Shown here: positions 1 to 7,788 of the stretch, piece after piece | Layout of the letters: each line of letters begins with the position of its first letter | Numbering within the stretch: position 1 is the first letter of the stretch | Assembly (NCBI GenBank): GCA_017992055.1 | Contig: JAGOPK010000016.1 | Location: forward strand, 60,844 to 124,843 | Direction: 5' to 3' | Source: Burkholderiaceae bacterium | GTDB taxonomy: Bacteria > Pseudomonadota > Gammaproteobacteria > Burkholderiales > Burkholderiaceae_C | DNA: 64,000 bases | Made by a program: the position numbers and the translations under genes | Notes under the pieces: generated by a model | Databases searched by the model: none | Told to the model about the DNA's origin: nothing | Seen by the model: only the letters and a program-made list of their open reading frames with translations

Positions 1-447
1 GCCGAACAGGTCGACCTCGTAGGCCGAGATGCCCACGCTGAGGCTGTTGCTGCGCGAGCGCTGCACCTGGCCGCTGGACGTGGCCTGGGCCGGCGTGCGC
101 GAGTTGCTGACCGAGGCGCCGGCCTCCACCGTGGGCCATTGCGCTGCGTCGCTGATGCGGTAGCTGGCGCGGGCCTGCTCGATGGCCAGCACGGCCTGGC
201 GCAGGCTGCGGTTGTTCTGCAGTGCCAGCGCGATGGTGTCGCGCAGCCGCGGCTCCTGCACAAAATCCTGCCAGGCGATCTGAGCGGCATCGACGGTGGT
301 GCTGCTGGCGACACTGCCGGCCACGCTCTGGCCGAACTGGGTCGGGATGGCCGCGGCCGGCGTGCCCTGGCTGGGCGCCAGGCTGGCGCAGGCCGACAGC
401 AGGGCGGCCAGCGCGACCACGGAAAGACGAGTCAGGGGACGGTTCAT
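1..447 (-). CDS. RND efflux outer-membrane factor lipoprotein (partial)
   Basis: N-terminal 149 codons of an OprM/NodT-family outer-membrane channel, the exit duct of a tripartite efflux pump; the rest lies beyond the window start. The protein opens with a lipoprotein signal peptide with lipobox LLSAC (Cys20), then a mature region rich in Ser/Thr and the family-typical stretch on residues diverse from 65 to 100 (LQNNRSLRQAVLAIEQARASY), which begins the long helical hairpin. The start overlaps the stop of the upstream pump gene as ATGA, so the two are translationally coupled. Family assignment is firm from the lipobox, the helical motif and the operon; the substrate is not visible. Confidence 0.88.
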   Translation of the reverse strand, partial: MNRPLTRLSVVALAALLSACASLAPSQGTPAAAIPTQFGQSVAGSVASSTTVDAAQIAWQDFVQEPRLRDTIALALQNNRSLRQAVLAIEQARASYRISDAAQWPTVEAGASVSNSRTPAQATSSGQVQRSRSNSLSVGISAYEVDLFG

Positions 448-3400
448 GCTTGCAGCTCCGGCTGCGAGGAAGTGACGACCGGCGCGCGCCGGCTGAACAG
501 CCTGCGCACCAGCACGAAGAACAGCGGCACGAAGAACACGCCCAGCACGGTGGCGCTCAGCATGCCGCCCAGCACGCCGGTGCCGATGGCCTGGCGGCTG
601 CCGGCGCCGGCGCCACTGGCCAGGGCCAGCGGCAGCACGCCGAAGATGAAGGCCAGCGAGGTCATCAGGATGGGCCGCAGCCGCAGCCGCAGCGCCTGCA
701 GCGTGGCCTGCACCAGGGCCTCGCCTTCGGCCAGGCGCTGCATCGCAAACTCCACCACCAGGATGGCGTTCTTGGCTGCCAGGCCCACGGTGGTGAGCAG
801 GCCGACCTGGAAGTACACGTCGTTGTGCAGGCCGGTGGCCCAGCTCAGGCCCAGCGCACCCACCACGCCCAGCGGCACCACCAGCATCACCGAGAACGGC
901 ACCGACCAGCTCTCGTACAGCGCGGCCATGCACAGGAAGACGAACAGGATCGACAGCGCATACAGCATCGGCGCCTGCGATCCCGACAGCCGCTCCTGGT
1001 AGGACTGGCCCGACCATTCGATGCCCACGCCGGCCGGCAGCTGGGCGACGATCTCTTCCACCGCCGCCATCGCCGCACCCGAGCTGGTGCCCGCCGCCGC
1101 CTCGCCGACGATCTCGATCGAGCCCATGCCGTTGTAGCGCTCCAGCTTGGGTGCGCCATAGGTCCAGCCAGTGCTGGCGAAGGACGAGTACGGCACCATG
1201 GCCCCGGCGCTGTTGCGCACAAACCATTGCAGGATGCTGTCGGGCGCCATGCGGAAGGCCGCATCGCCCTGCACATAGACCTTCTTCACCCGGCCGGCGT
1301 CGATGAAGTCGTTGACGTAGCTGCCGCCTAGCGCCACCGACAGGGTGTTGTTGATGTCGCCGGTGGCCAGGCCCAGGGCGCCGGCCTTGCGGTCGTCGAT
1401 CTGGATGCCGTACTGCGGCGCGTCGTCCAGGCCGGAGAAGCGCACCTGGGCCAGCGCCGGATGCTTCTTCGCCAGCTCCAGGAACTGGTCACGCACCTTG
1501 GCCAGGCCGTCGTGGCCCAGGCCGCCGCGGTCCTGCAGCTGCACCGTCCAGCCGCTGGCCGAGCCCAGGCCGCGGATGGTGGGCGGCTGCATCAGAAACA
1601 CCCGCGCATCGCGCAGGCTGGCCAGCTCGCGGTTGGCGCGGGCGGCGATCTCGGCCGCGCTCTGGCCCTTGCCTTGGCGCTCGCTCCAGTCCTTCAGGCG
1701 GATGAAGGCGCGGCCGGTGGCCTGGTCGCCGCCGGTGCCCGAGATCAGGGTGTAGCCGTCGATGTCGGCCTGCTGGCCCAGCCAGTTTTCCACCTGCTGC
1801 AGCGACTGCAGCAGGCGCTCGCTGGTGGCGCCCGAGGGCAGGCGCACCTCGCCCATCAGCACGCCCTGGTCCTCGTCGGGCAGGAAGGACGTGGGCAGGC
1901 GCTGGTACATGAAGGCCATGGCCGCGACGATCAGGCCGTACACCAGCATGCTGCGGCCCGGCCGGCCCAGCATGGCGCCGGCCACGCGCTGCACGCCGCC
2001 GTTGCCACGCTCGAAGCCGCGGTTGAAGCCGTTGAAGAAGCGGCCCAGCAGACCGCGGTGCGGCGCATGGGTCTGGCCGGCCGGCAAGGGCTTGAGCAGC
2101 GTGGCGCACAGCGCCGGCGCCAGCGTCAGCGCCACCAGCACGCTGAGCAGCATGGCCGAGACCACGGTGATCGAGAACTGGCGGTAGATCACGCCGGTGG
2201 AGCCGCCGAAAAACGCCATCGGGATGAACACGCCGGCCAGCACCAGGGCGATGCCGACCAGGGCGCCGGTGATCTGGCCCATCGACTCGCGCGTGGCCTC
2301 GCGTGGGCTCAGGCCCTTCTCGGCCATCAGGCGCTCGACGTTCTCGACCACCACGATGGCATCGTCAACCAAGAGGCCGATGGCCAGCACCATGCCGAAC
2401 ATGGTCAGGCTGTTGATCGAGTAGCCGGCGGCGGCCAGCACGCCAAAGGTGCCCAGCAGCACCACCGGCACGGTGATGGCCGGGATCAGCGTGGCGCGCC
2501 AGCTCTGCAGGAACAGGTACATGATCAGCACCACCAGCACGATGGCCTCGGCCAGGGTCTTGACCACTTCCTCGATCGACACCTTCACGAACGGCGTGGT
2601 GTCATAGGTCATCTCGGTCTGCAGCTGGTACGGGAAGCCCGGCTGCAGCTCGGCCAGCCGGGCCTTCACCGCATTGGCCACGCCGATGGCATTGGCGCCC
2701 GAGGCCAGGTACACGCCCATGGCCGCCGAGGGCCGGCCCTTGTAGCGGGTGGAGACGGTGTAGTTGTCGCCACCCAGCTCCACGCGGGCCACGTCGGACA
2801 ACCGCACCAGGCTGCCGTCGCTGCCGGTCTTCAGCACGATGTCCTTGAACTGCGCCACCGTGCTGAGCTTGCTGCGCGCGGTGATGCTGACATTGAGCTG
2901 CTGGCCCGGCGCGGCCGGCAGGCCGCCCACCTGGCCGGCGGAGACCTGGGCGTTCTGCGCCGTGATGGCCGCGGTCACGTCCGACGGCATCAGCGCGCGC
3001 GAGGCCAGCTTGGCCGGGTCCAGCCAGATGCGCATGGCGTTCTGCGTGCCCAGGGTCTGCACGTCGCCCACGCCCTCGATGCGGCTGATGGTGTCGACCA
3101 GCTGCGAGCTGATGTAGTCGCCGATCTGGATGTTGCTGGCGCTGCCGTCGGCCGAGTAGAAGGCCACCACCATCAGGAAGTCGGTGCCGCTCTTGGTGAC
3201 GGTCACGCCCTGGTTCTGCACCGCCTGGGGCAGCTGGGTCAGGGCCTGCTGCAGCTTGTTCTGCACCTGCATCTGGGCCACGTCGGGGTCGGTGCCGGCC
3301 ACGAAGGACAGCGCGATGCTGGCGCTGCCCGAGGACGAGCTGGACGCCGACATCGACTGCAGGCCGTCCAGGCCCTTCATCTTCTGCTCGATGACCTGGG

Positions 3401-3584
3401 TCACCGAGTCCTCGATGGTCTTGGCCGAGGCGCCGGGATAGCTGGCGCTGATGCGCACCTGGGTGGGCGCGATGTCGGGGTACTTCTCCAGCGGCAGGCC
3501 GGTGATGGCCAGCGCGCCGGCCAGCATCACCACGATGGCCAGCACCCAGGCGAAGATGGGTCGATCGATGAAAAAACGTGCCAT
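444..3584 (-). CDS. RND efflux pump, inner-membrane HAE1-family permease
   Basis: 1046-residue proton-driven drug exporter of the AcrB/MexB/MdtB type. It starts MARFFIDRPIFAWVL, the standard HAE1 N terminus, so the in-frame codons further upstream are not used. Proton-relay aspartates fall at residues 407 and 408 (GLLVDDAIVV), the same numbers as in AcrB, and two large periplasmic loops and twelve predicted membrane segments follow the family plan; length matches the usual 1030-1050. It lies 16 bp downstream of the adaptor gene and overlaps the outer-membrane factor by 4 bp, forming one operon. Single-pump (not MdtB/MdtC pair) organisation is closer to AcrAB/MexAB. Substrate range is unknown. 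Confidence 0.95.
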   Translation of the reverse strand: MARFFIDRPIFAWVLAIVVMLAGALAITGLPLEKYPDIAPTQVRISASYPGASAKTIEDSVTQVIEQKMKGLDGLQSMSASSSSSGSASIALSFVAGTDPDVAQMQVQNKLQQALTQLPQAVQNQGVTVTKSGTDFLMVVAFYSADGSASNIQIGDYISSQLVDTISRIEGVGDVQTLGTQNAMRIWLDPAKLASRALMPSDVTAAITAQNAQVSAGQVGGLPAAPGQQLNVSITARSKLSTVAQFKDIVLKTGSDGSLVRLSDVARVELGGDNYTVSTRYKGRPSAAMGVYLASGANAIGVANAVKARLAELQPGFPYQLQTEMTYDTTPFVKVSIEEVVKTLAEAIVLVVLIMYLFLQSWRATLIPAITVPVVLLGTFGVLAAAGYSINSLTMFGMVLAIGLLVDDAIVVVENVERLMAEKGLSPREATRESMGQITGALVGIALVLAGVFIPMAFFGGSTGVIYRQFSITVVSAMLLSVLVALTLAPALCATLLKPLPAGQTHAPHRGLLGRFFNGFNRGFERGNGGVQRVAGAMLGRPGRSMLVYGLIVAAMAFMYQRLPTSFLPDEDQGVLMGEVRLPSGATSERLLQSLQQVENWLGQQADIDGYTLISGTGGDQATGRAFIRLKDWSERQGKGQSAAEIAARANRELASLRDARVFLMQPPTIRGLGSASGWTVQLQDRGGLGHDGLAKVRDQFLELAKKHPALAQVRFSGLDDAPQYGIQIDDRKAGALGLATGDINNTLSVALGGSYVNDFIDAGRVKKVYVQGDAAFRMAPDSILQWFVRNSAGAMVPYSSFASTGWTYGAPKLERYNGMGSIEIVGEAAAGTSSGAAMAAVEEIVAQLPAGVGIEWSGQSYQERLSGSQAPMLYALSILFVFLCMAALYESWSVPFSVMLVVPLGVVGALGLSWATGLHNDVYFQVGLLTTVGLAAKNAILVVEFAMQRLAEGEALVQATLQALRLRLRPILMTSLAFIFGVLPLALASGAGAGSRQAIGTGVLGGMLSATVLGVFFVPLFFVLVRRLFSRRAPVVTSSQPELQA

Positions 3585-3600
3585 GGTCGGCTCCCGGGTT

Positions 3601-4755
3601 TCAGCGCGCGGCCACGGTGGTGGCCTGCACCTGCACCACATCGCCGGGCTTGACCTTCTGCCCGCCTTCGACCACCAGGCGCTCGCCGGCCTTCAGCCCA
3701 GCCGTGACCAGCCAGCGCGAGCCCACGGCACGCTCGGCGCTGATGCTGCGCTGGGCGACCTTGTTGTCCTCGCCCACCAGCAGCACGCTGGCCTGGCCCG
3801 CGGCATTGCGGCTGACCGCCTGCTGCGGCACCAGCAGGGCCTGGCCGACGGTGGCGGTGGGCAGCTGGGCACGCACATACATGCCCGGCAGCAGCAGGCC
3901 GTCGGGATTGGGAAACTCGGCGCGCAGCGTCACCGCACCGGTGGACGGGTTCACCGACACGCCCGACATGCGCAGCCGGCCGGACTGGGCATAGCGGCTG
4001 CCGTCCTCCAGCAACAGGCCCACCTGGGCGGCGTCGGCCGACGGGCTGCTGCCCTGGCCCAGCTGGCGCTTCAGCATCAGCCATTCGGCGCTGGACTGGG
4101 TGATGTCGACCTGGATGGTGTCGATGGCGCGCACCGTGGTCAGTGCCGTGGCCTGCTCGGCGCTGACCAGGGCGCCCGGGGTCACGGTCGACAGGTCGAC
4201 GCGGCCGCGGATCGGGCTGGTGATGCTGGCCCGTTCCAGGTTGATGCGCGCGGTCTGCAGCGCGGCGCGGGCGCTGGCCAGCTCGGCCTGGGCCTGCTCC
4301 AGCGCGGCCTGGGCATCCTCGGCCTCCTGGCGGCTGGCGGCGTCGATCTTCTGCAGCGCGGCCTGGCGCTCGGCCGTCAGCCGGGCCGACTTCAGCGCGG
4401 CCTCGGCCTTGGCCACCGCGGCCTGGGCGCTGGCCTGGGTGGCCTGCAGGCTGGCGCTGTCCAGCTGGTACAGCACCTGGCCGGCCTGCACGATGCTGCC
4501 TTCGGTGAAGCGGCGCGCCTGCACGATGCCGCCCACCTGCGGCCGGATCTCGGCCACCAGGGTGGCGGCGGTGCGGCCGGGCAGCTCGGTGGCCAGGGTC
4601 AGGCTTTCGGGCTGCAAGGTCAGCACGCCCACGGCGGCGGGCCGCGCAGCGCTGGCCGGCTTGGCGCTCTGGCCCGGGCTGCAGGCGGCCAGCAGGGCCA
4701 GCGAGGCCAGGGCGGCGGCGGCCAGCAGGGCTCTGGAAACGGGGATCTTGGGCAT
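3601..4755 (-). CDS. RND efflux periplasmic adaptor (membrane fusion protein)
   Basis: 384-residue lipid-anchored adaptor linking the pump to the outer-membrane channel. The signal peptide ends in a lipobox LLAAC (Cys25). After it come the beta-barrel/lipoyl half-motif (AEIRPQVGGIVQARRFTEGSIVQAGQVLYQLD), a long alanine-rich coiled-coil hairpin at about residues 100-170, the second lipoyl half (SITSPIRGRVD) and the barrel and membrane-proximal domains. It is the first gene of the operon, with GAGAAAGA as a plausible ribosome site 8 bp before ATG, and faces baeS across 125 bp. That arrangement suggests control by BaeR. Confidence 0.94.
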   Translation of the reverse strand: MPKIPVSRALLAAAALASLALLAACSPGQSAKPASAARPAAVGVLTLQPESLTLATELPGRTAATLVAEIRPQVGGIVQARRFTEGSIVQAGQVLYQLDSASLQATQASAQAAVAKAEAALKSARLTAERQAALQKIDAASRQEAEDAQAALEQAQAELASARAALQTARINLERASITSPIRGRVDLSTVTPGALVSAEQATALTTVRAIDTIQVDITQSSAEWLMLKRQLGQGSSPSADAAQVGLLLEDGSRYAQSGRLRMSGVSVNPSTGAVTLRAEFPNPDGLLLPGMYVRAQLPTATVGQALLVPQQAVSRNAAGQASVLLVGEDNKVAQRSISAERAVGSRWLVTAGLKAGERLVVEGGQKVKPGDVVQVQATTVAAR

Positions 4756-4806
4756 GGCAGGTCTTTCTCGGATGTCTTGCCCGCCATGCTGACCGCCGAA
4801 TGTGGA

Positions 4807-4818
4807 GCCAATTTGGAG
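4807..4818 (-). promoter_or_regulatory. candidate BaeR box between efflux operon and baeSR
   Basis: On the minus strand the bases read CTCCAAATTGGC. The box described for E. coli BaeR ends CTCCATDATTGGC, so both conserved halves (CTCCA and ATTGGC) are present with one base fewer between them; the T-rich 5' part of the box is absent. It lies about 52 bp upstream of the adaptor start codon in the shared divergent region. Recalled consensus, matched by eye. Confidence 0.4.
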
Positions 4819-4880
4819 GCCCCGGACGGCGCATGTTGCTGTTCTGTTTCGGCGCCGGCCTGGCTTATCGTCGGCCCTGC

Positions 4881-6332
4881 ATGACCTTCAGACCCAGCTT
4901 CAAGCTCAAGCGCCCGGGCATCACCGCTCAGCTGTTCCTCGCCGTGCTGGCCATCGCCGGCCTGGTGGCCCTGGCCATGGGTGCGGCGGCGCGGTTCAAC
5001 TTCCAGCGCGGCTTCATCGACTTTCTCAACGCCCAGGCGGTGGCGCGCATGGAGGCGGCCCTGCCGCGGCTGCAGCAGGCCCATGCCCAGCATGGCAGCT
5101 GGGACTTTGTGCGCGACCGGCCCGAGGTCTGGTTCAACCTGATCGGCGCCGGCCTGCGCCCGCCACCGCCCGGCAGCCCGCCGCCGCAAGGCGCCGAGCG
5201 GGCGATGATCAGCTCCGACCTGCTGGGCGCCGGCCGCCGCCTGACCCTGCTGGATGCGCAGCGCCAGCGCATCATCGGCTTTCCGCTGATCCTGGCCGGC
5301 ACGGTGCAGCGCGAGATCGTCGTCGACGGCCGCACCGTGGGCTGGCTGGCGATTGCGCCGCTGGACACGGTGACCGAAGAAGCCGAGCTGAGCTTCCAGA
5401 CCAGCCAGCTGCGCGCCAGCCTGCTGATGGGCGGCGTGGCCCTGCTGGCGGCAGCGCTGATCGCCTGGTGGGTGGCGCGCAGCCTGCTGAAGCCAGTGCG
5501 CGAGGTGGCCGCCGCCACCCACCGCCTGGCCGCCGGCGCCCACGACACCCGCGTGCCGGTGCGCGGCCATGACGAGGTGGCCCAGCTGGCGCAGGACTTC
5601 AACCAGCTGGCGCTGACGCTGGAGCGCAACGAGCGCATGCGCCGCGACTTCATGGCCGATGTGTCGCACGAGCTGCGCACGCCGCTGGCCGTGCTGCGCG
5701 GCGAGCTGGAGGCGCTGGAAGACGGCGTGCACCAGCCCACGCCCGAGAACCTGCGCCTGCTGCAGGCCGAGGTGGCGGCGCTGACCCAGCTGGTCGGCGA
5801 CCTGCACGAGCTGGCCCTGGCCGACGTGGGCGCGCTCAGCTACCACAAGACCGATCTGGACCTGGCCCAGCTGCTGCGCGGCGAGCTGGCCCAGCTGCGC
5901 CACCGCTGCGACGAGCATGGCCTGGCGCTGCAGGCCGAGCTGCCGGCCCAGCCGCTGCCGCTGCTGGCCGACGCGCCGCGGCTGCGCCAGCTGCTGCACA
6001 ACCTGTTTGCCAACAGCCTGCGCTACACCGATGCCGGCGGCCAGCTGCAGCTGCGCCTGCACAGCGAAGGCGACGAGGCGGTGATCGACCTGCAGGACAG
6101 CGCGCCGGGCGTGGATGCGGCCCTGCTGCCGCGGCTGTTCGAGCGCTTCTTCCGCGCCGAGGGCTCGCGGGCCCGCGCCAGCGGCGGCAGCGGCCTGGGC
6201 CTGGCCATCTGCCGCAGCATCGCCACCGCCCATGGCGGCAGCATCAGCGCCCGGGCCTCGCCACTGGGCGGGCTGTGGATGCAGATCCGCCTGCCGCGGC
6301 TGCGGCGCGGGCCGGACGGAGCCCCACGATGA
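4881..6332 (+). CDS. baeS: sensor histidine kinase BaeS
   Basis: 483-residue membrane sensor kinase of the envelope-stress BaeSR system. Residues 10-50 (RPGITAQLFLAVLAI ... FQRGFIDFLN) match the BaeS N terminus closely, including the first membrane helix; a second helix near residues 187-207 is followed by HAMP, then FMADVSHELRTP with phospho-acceptor His263 and an HATPase domain ending in the G-box GGSGLGLAI. The chosen ATG gives the BaeS-type N terminus; an upstream in-frame ATG would add about 27 unrelated residues. It overlaps baeR by 4 bp. The kinase presumably senses envelope damage or toxic compounds and switches on the divergent efflux operon (inference from E. coli). Confidence 0.93.
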   Translation: MTFRPSFKLKRPGITAQLFLAVLAIAGLVALAMGAAARFNFQRGFIDFLNAQAVARMEAALPRLQQAHAQHGSWDFVRDRPEVWFNLIGAGLRPPPPGSPPPQGAERAMISSDLLGAGRRLTLLDAQRQRIIGFPLILAGTVQREIVVDGRTVGWLAIAPLDTVTEEAELSFQTSQLRASLLMGGVALLAAALIAWWVARSLLKPVREVAAATHRLAAGAHDTRVPVRGHDEVAQLAQDFNQLALTLERNERMRRDFMADVSHELRTPLAVLRGELEALEDGVHQPTPENLRLLQAEVAALTQLVGDLHELALADVGALSYHKTDLDLAQLLRGELAQLRHRCDEHGLALQAELPAQPLPLLADAPRLRQLLHNLFANSLRYTDAGGQLQLRLHSEGDEAVIDLQDSAPGVDAALLPRLFERFFRAEGSRARASGGSGLGLAICRSIATAHGGSISARASPLGGLWMQIRLPRLRRGPDGAPR

Positions 6333-7078
6333 ACACCGCCATGCGCCTGGCCAGCGAGCTGGAGACGGCCCACATCCTGGTGGTCGAGGACGAGCCGGCC
6401 CTGGCCCGCCTGGTCTGCGACTACCTGCGGGCTGCCGGCTGCACCACCACCCATGTGGACCATGGCCTGGCCGTGGCCGCGGCGCTGCAGGCCCGCCCCG
6501 CCGACCTGCTGGTGCTGGACCTGATGCTGCCCGGCAAGGACGGCCTGGCCATCTGCCGCGAGCTGCGCGAGGCCGGCAACGGCGTGCCGGTGATCATGGT
6601 CACCGCCCGCGTCGAAGAGATCGACCGCCTGCTGGGCCTGGAGGCCGGCGCCGACGACTATGTGTGCAAGCCCTTCAGCCCGCGCGAGCTGGTGGCGCGC
6701 ATCAAGGCCATCCTGCGGCGCACACGCGGCGTGGCCGCAGCCGTCTCGGCCAAGCCGACGCCTGCGCCTGCCGCGGCCGGGCTGCAGCTGGACGAGGCCC
6801 GCCACCGCGCGCTGTGGAACGGCCAGGACCTGGAGCTGACGCCGCTGGAGTTCCGCCTGCTGGCCGCGCTGGCGGCCCAGCCCAGCCGCGTCTATGGCCG
6901 CGACCAGCTGCTGGACCGGCTGCACGACGACCAGCGCGCACTCAGCGACCGCGCCATCGACAGCCATGTGAAGAACCTGCGGCGCAAGGTCGAAGCCCTG
7001 GCCATGGCCCAGCCGTCACCGGGCCTGCAGATCCGCTCGGTCTACGGCGTGGGTTATGCGCTGGAGCTGGACGGCTGA
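6329..7078 (+). CDS. baeR: response regulator BaeR (OmpR family)
   Basis: 249-residue DNA-binding partner of BaeS. The receiver domain has the acidic pair in VVEDEP, phospho-acceptor Asp64 in LDLMLPGKDG and the conserved Lys in VCKPFSPRE. VTARVEEIDRLLGLEAGADDY is nearly identical to E. coli BaeR. A winged-helix domain follows from about residue 150, including DRAIDSHVKNLRRK. Start ATG overlaps the baeS stop, so the pair is co-translated. The gene ends 10 bp from the convergent ABC ATPase gene. Its likely target is the efflux operon in the opposite direction. Confidence 0.94.
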   Translation: MNTAMRLASELETAHILVVEDEPALARLVCDYLRAAGCTTTHVDHGLAVAAALQARPADLLVLDLMLPGKDGLAICRELREAGNGVPVIMVTARVEEIDRLLGLEAGADDYVCKPFSPRELVARIKAILRRTRGVAAAVSAKPTPAPAAAGLQLDEARHRALWNGQDLELTPLEFRLLAALAAQPSRVYGRDQLLDRLHDDQRALSDRAIDSHVKNLRRKVEALAMAQPSPGLQIRSVYGVGYALELDG

Positions 7079-7088
7079 ACCGCTGTCG

Positions 7089-7712
7089 TCAATCGCCCAG
7101 ATCGATCAGCGCCGACCAGGCCAGGCCGTCCAGCTCGGCCGGCGGCGCAAAGTCGGCCACCACCCAGGCGCGGCGGGCATCGCTGGCGGCCTGGGACAGC
7201 AGGGCCGCCAGGCGCCGGCACGAGGGCCGGTCCAGCGCCGCGAACGGCAGGTCGATCAGGGTCAGCGTGGCGCCGCTGGCCGCCGCCGCCGTCCAGGCCA
7301 GCTTGCGCCGGCTGCCGGTGGACAGCATGTGCAGGCCCTTGGGCAGGTGCTCGGCCAGGTCGAAGTCGGCCACCAGGGCCTGGGCCAGCGCCGGCTGCCA
7401 GGCCGGCGCCGCCGCGGCCTGGGCGGCCAGCCAGTCGCTGGCGCGCTGATCGTCAACGGCCGGATCACGCGGGTCCTCGTACCAGACGGTGGTGCCCGGC
7501 GCGGCCTGCAGCCGGCCGGCACTGGGTGCCAGCCGGCCTGCCAACAAGCGCAGCAGCGAGGTCTTGCCACGGCCATCGCCGCCCTGCACCAGGGCCAGGC
7601 CGGGGCGCAGCGCAAAGTCCAGGCCGGCGGGCCACAGGTCGTGATCGGCGCCAGGCGGGCGCCAGTTCAGGCCCTGGGCCTGCAGCAGGGGAAGGTCGTG
7701 GCGGGCATGCAT
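7089..7712 (-). CDS. degenerate, stand-alone ABC-type ATP-binding protein
   Basis: 207-residue soluble ABC ATPase of the short CcmA-like size, with no membrane partner nearby. Seen: Walker A GGDGRGKTS, a signature loop LSTGSRRK (in place of LSGGQ), and Walker B LTLIDLPFAALD. The glutamate that normally follows the Walker B aspartate is leucine, and the switch histidine is missing (VVADF where families have a TH motif). It may therefore bind ATP but hydrolyse it poorly, acting as a regulator rather than a pump motor; that is inference. It diverges from the acyl-ACP-reductase-like gene across 76 bp. Cell role unknown. Confidence 0.75.
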   Translation of the reverse strand: MHARHDLPLLQAQGLNWRPPGADHDLWPAGLDFALRPGLALVQGGDGRGKTSLLRLLAGRLAPSAGRLQAAPGTTVWYEDPRDPAVDDQRASDWLAAQAAAAPAWQPALAQALVADFDLAEHLPKGLHMLSTGSRRKLAWTAAAASGATLTLIDLPFAALDRPSCRRLAALLSQAASDARRAWVVADFAPPAELDGLAWSALIDLGD

Positions 7713-7788
7713 GGCGCGGCATTGTCGCCATCGCCCGGCCCTGTCCAAGATCAAGGCCGGCGACGGCCCGCCGTTGAACACTGGCCAC

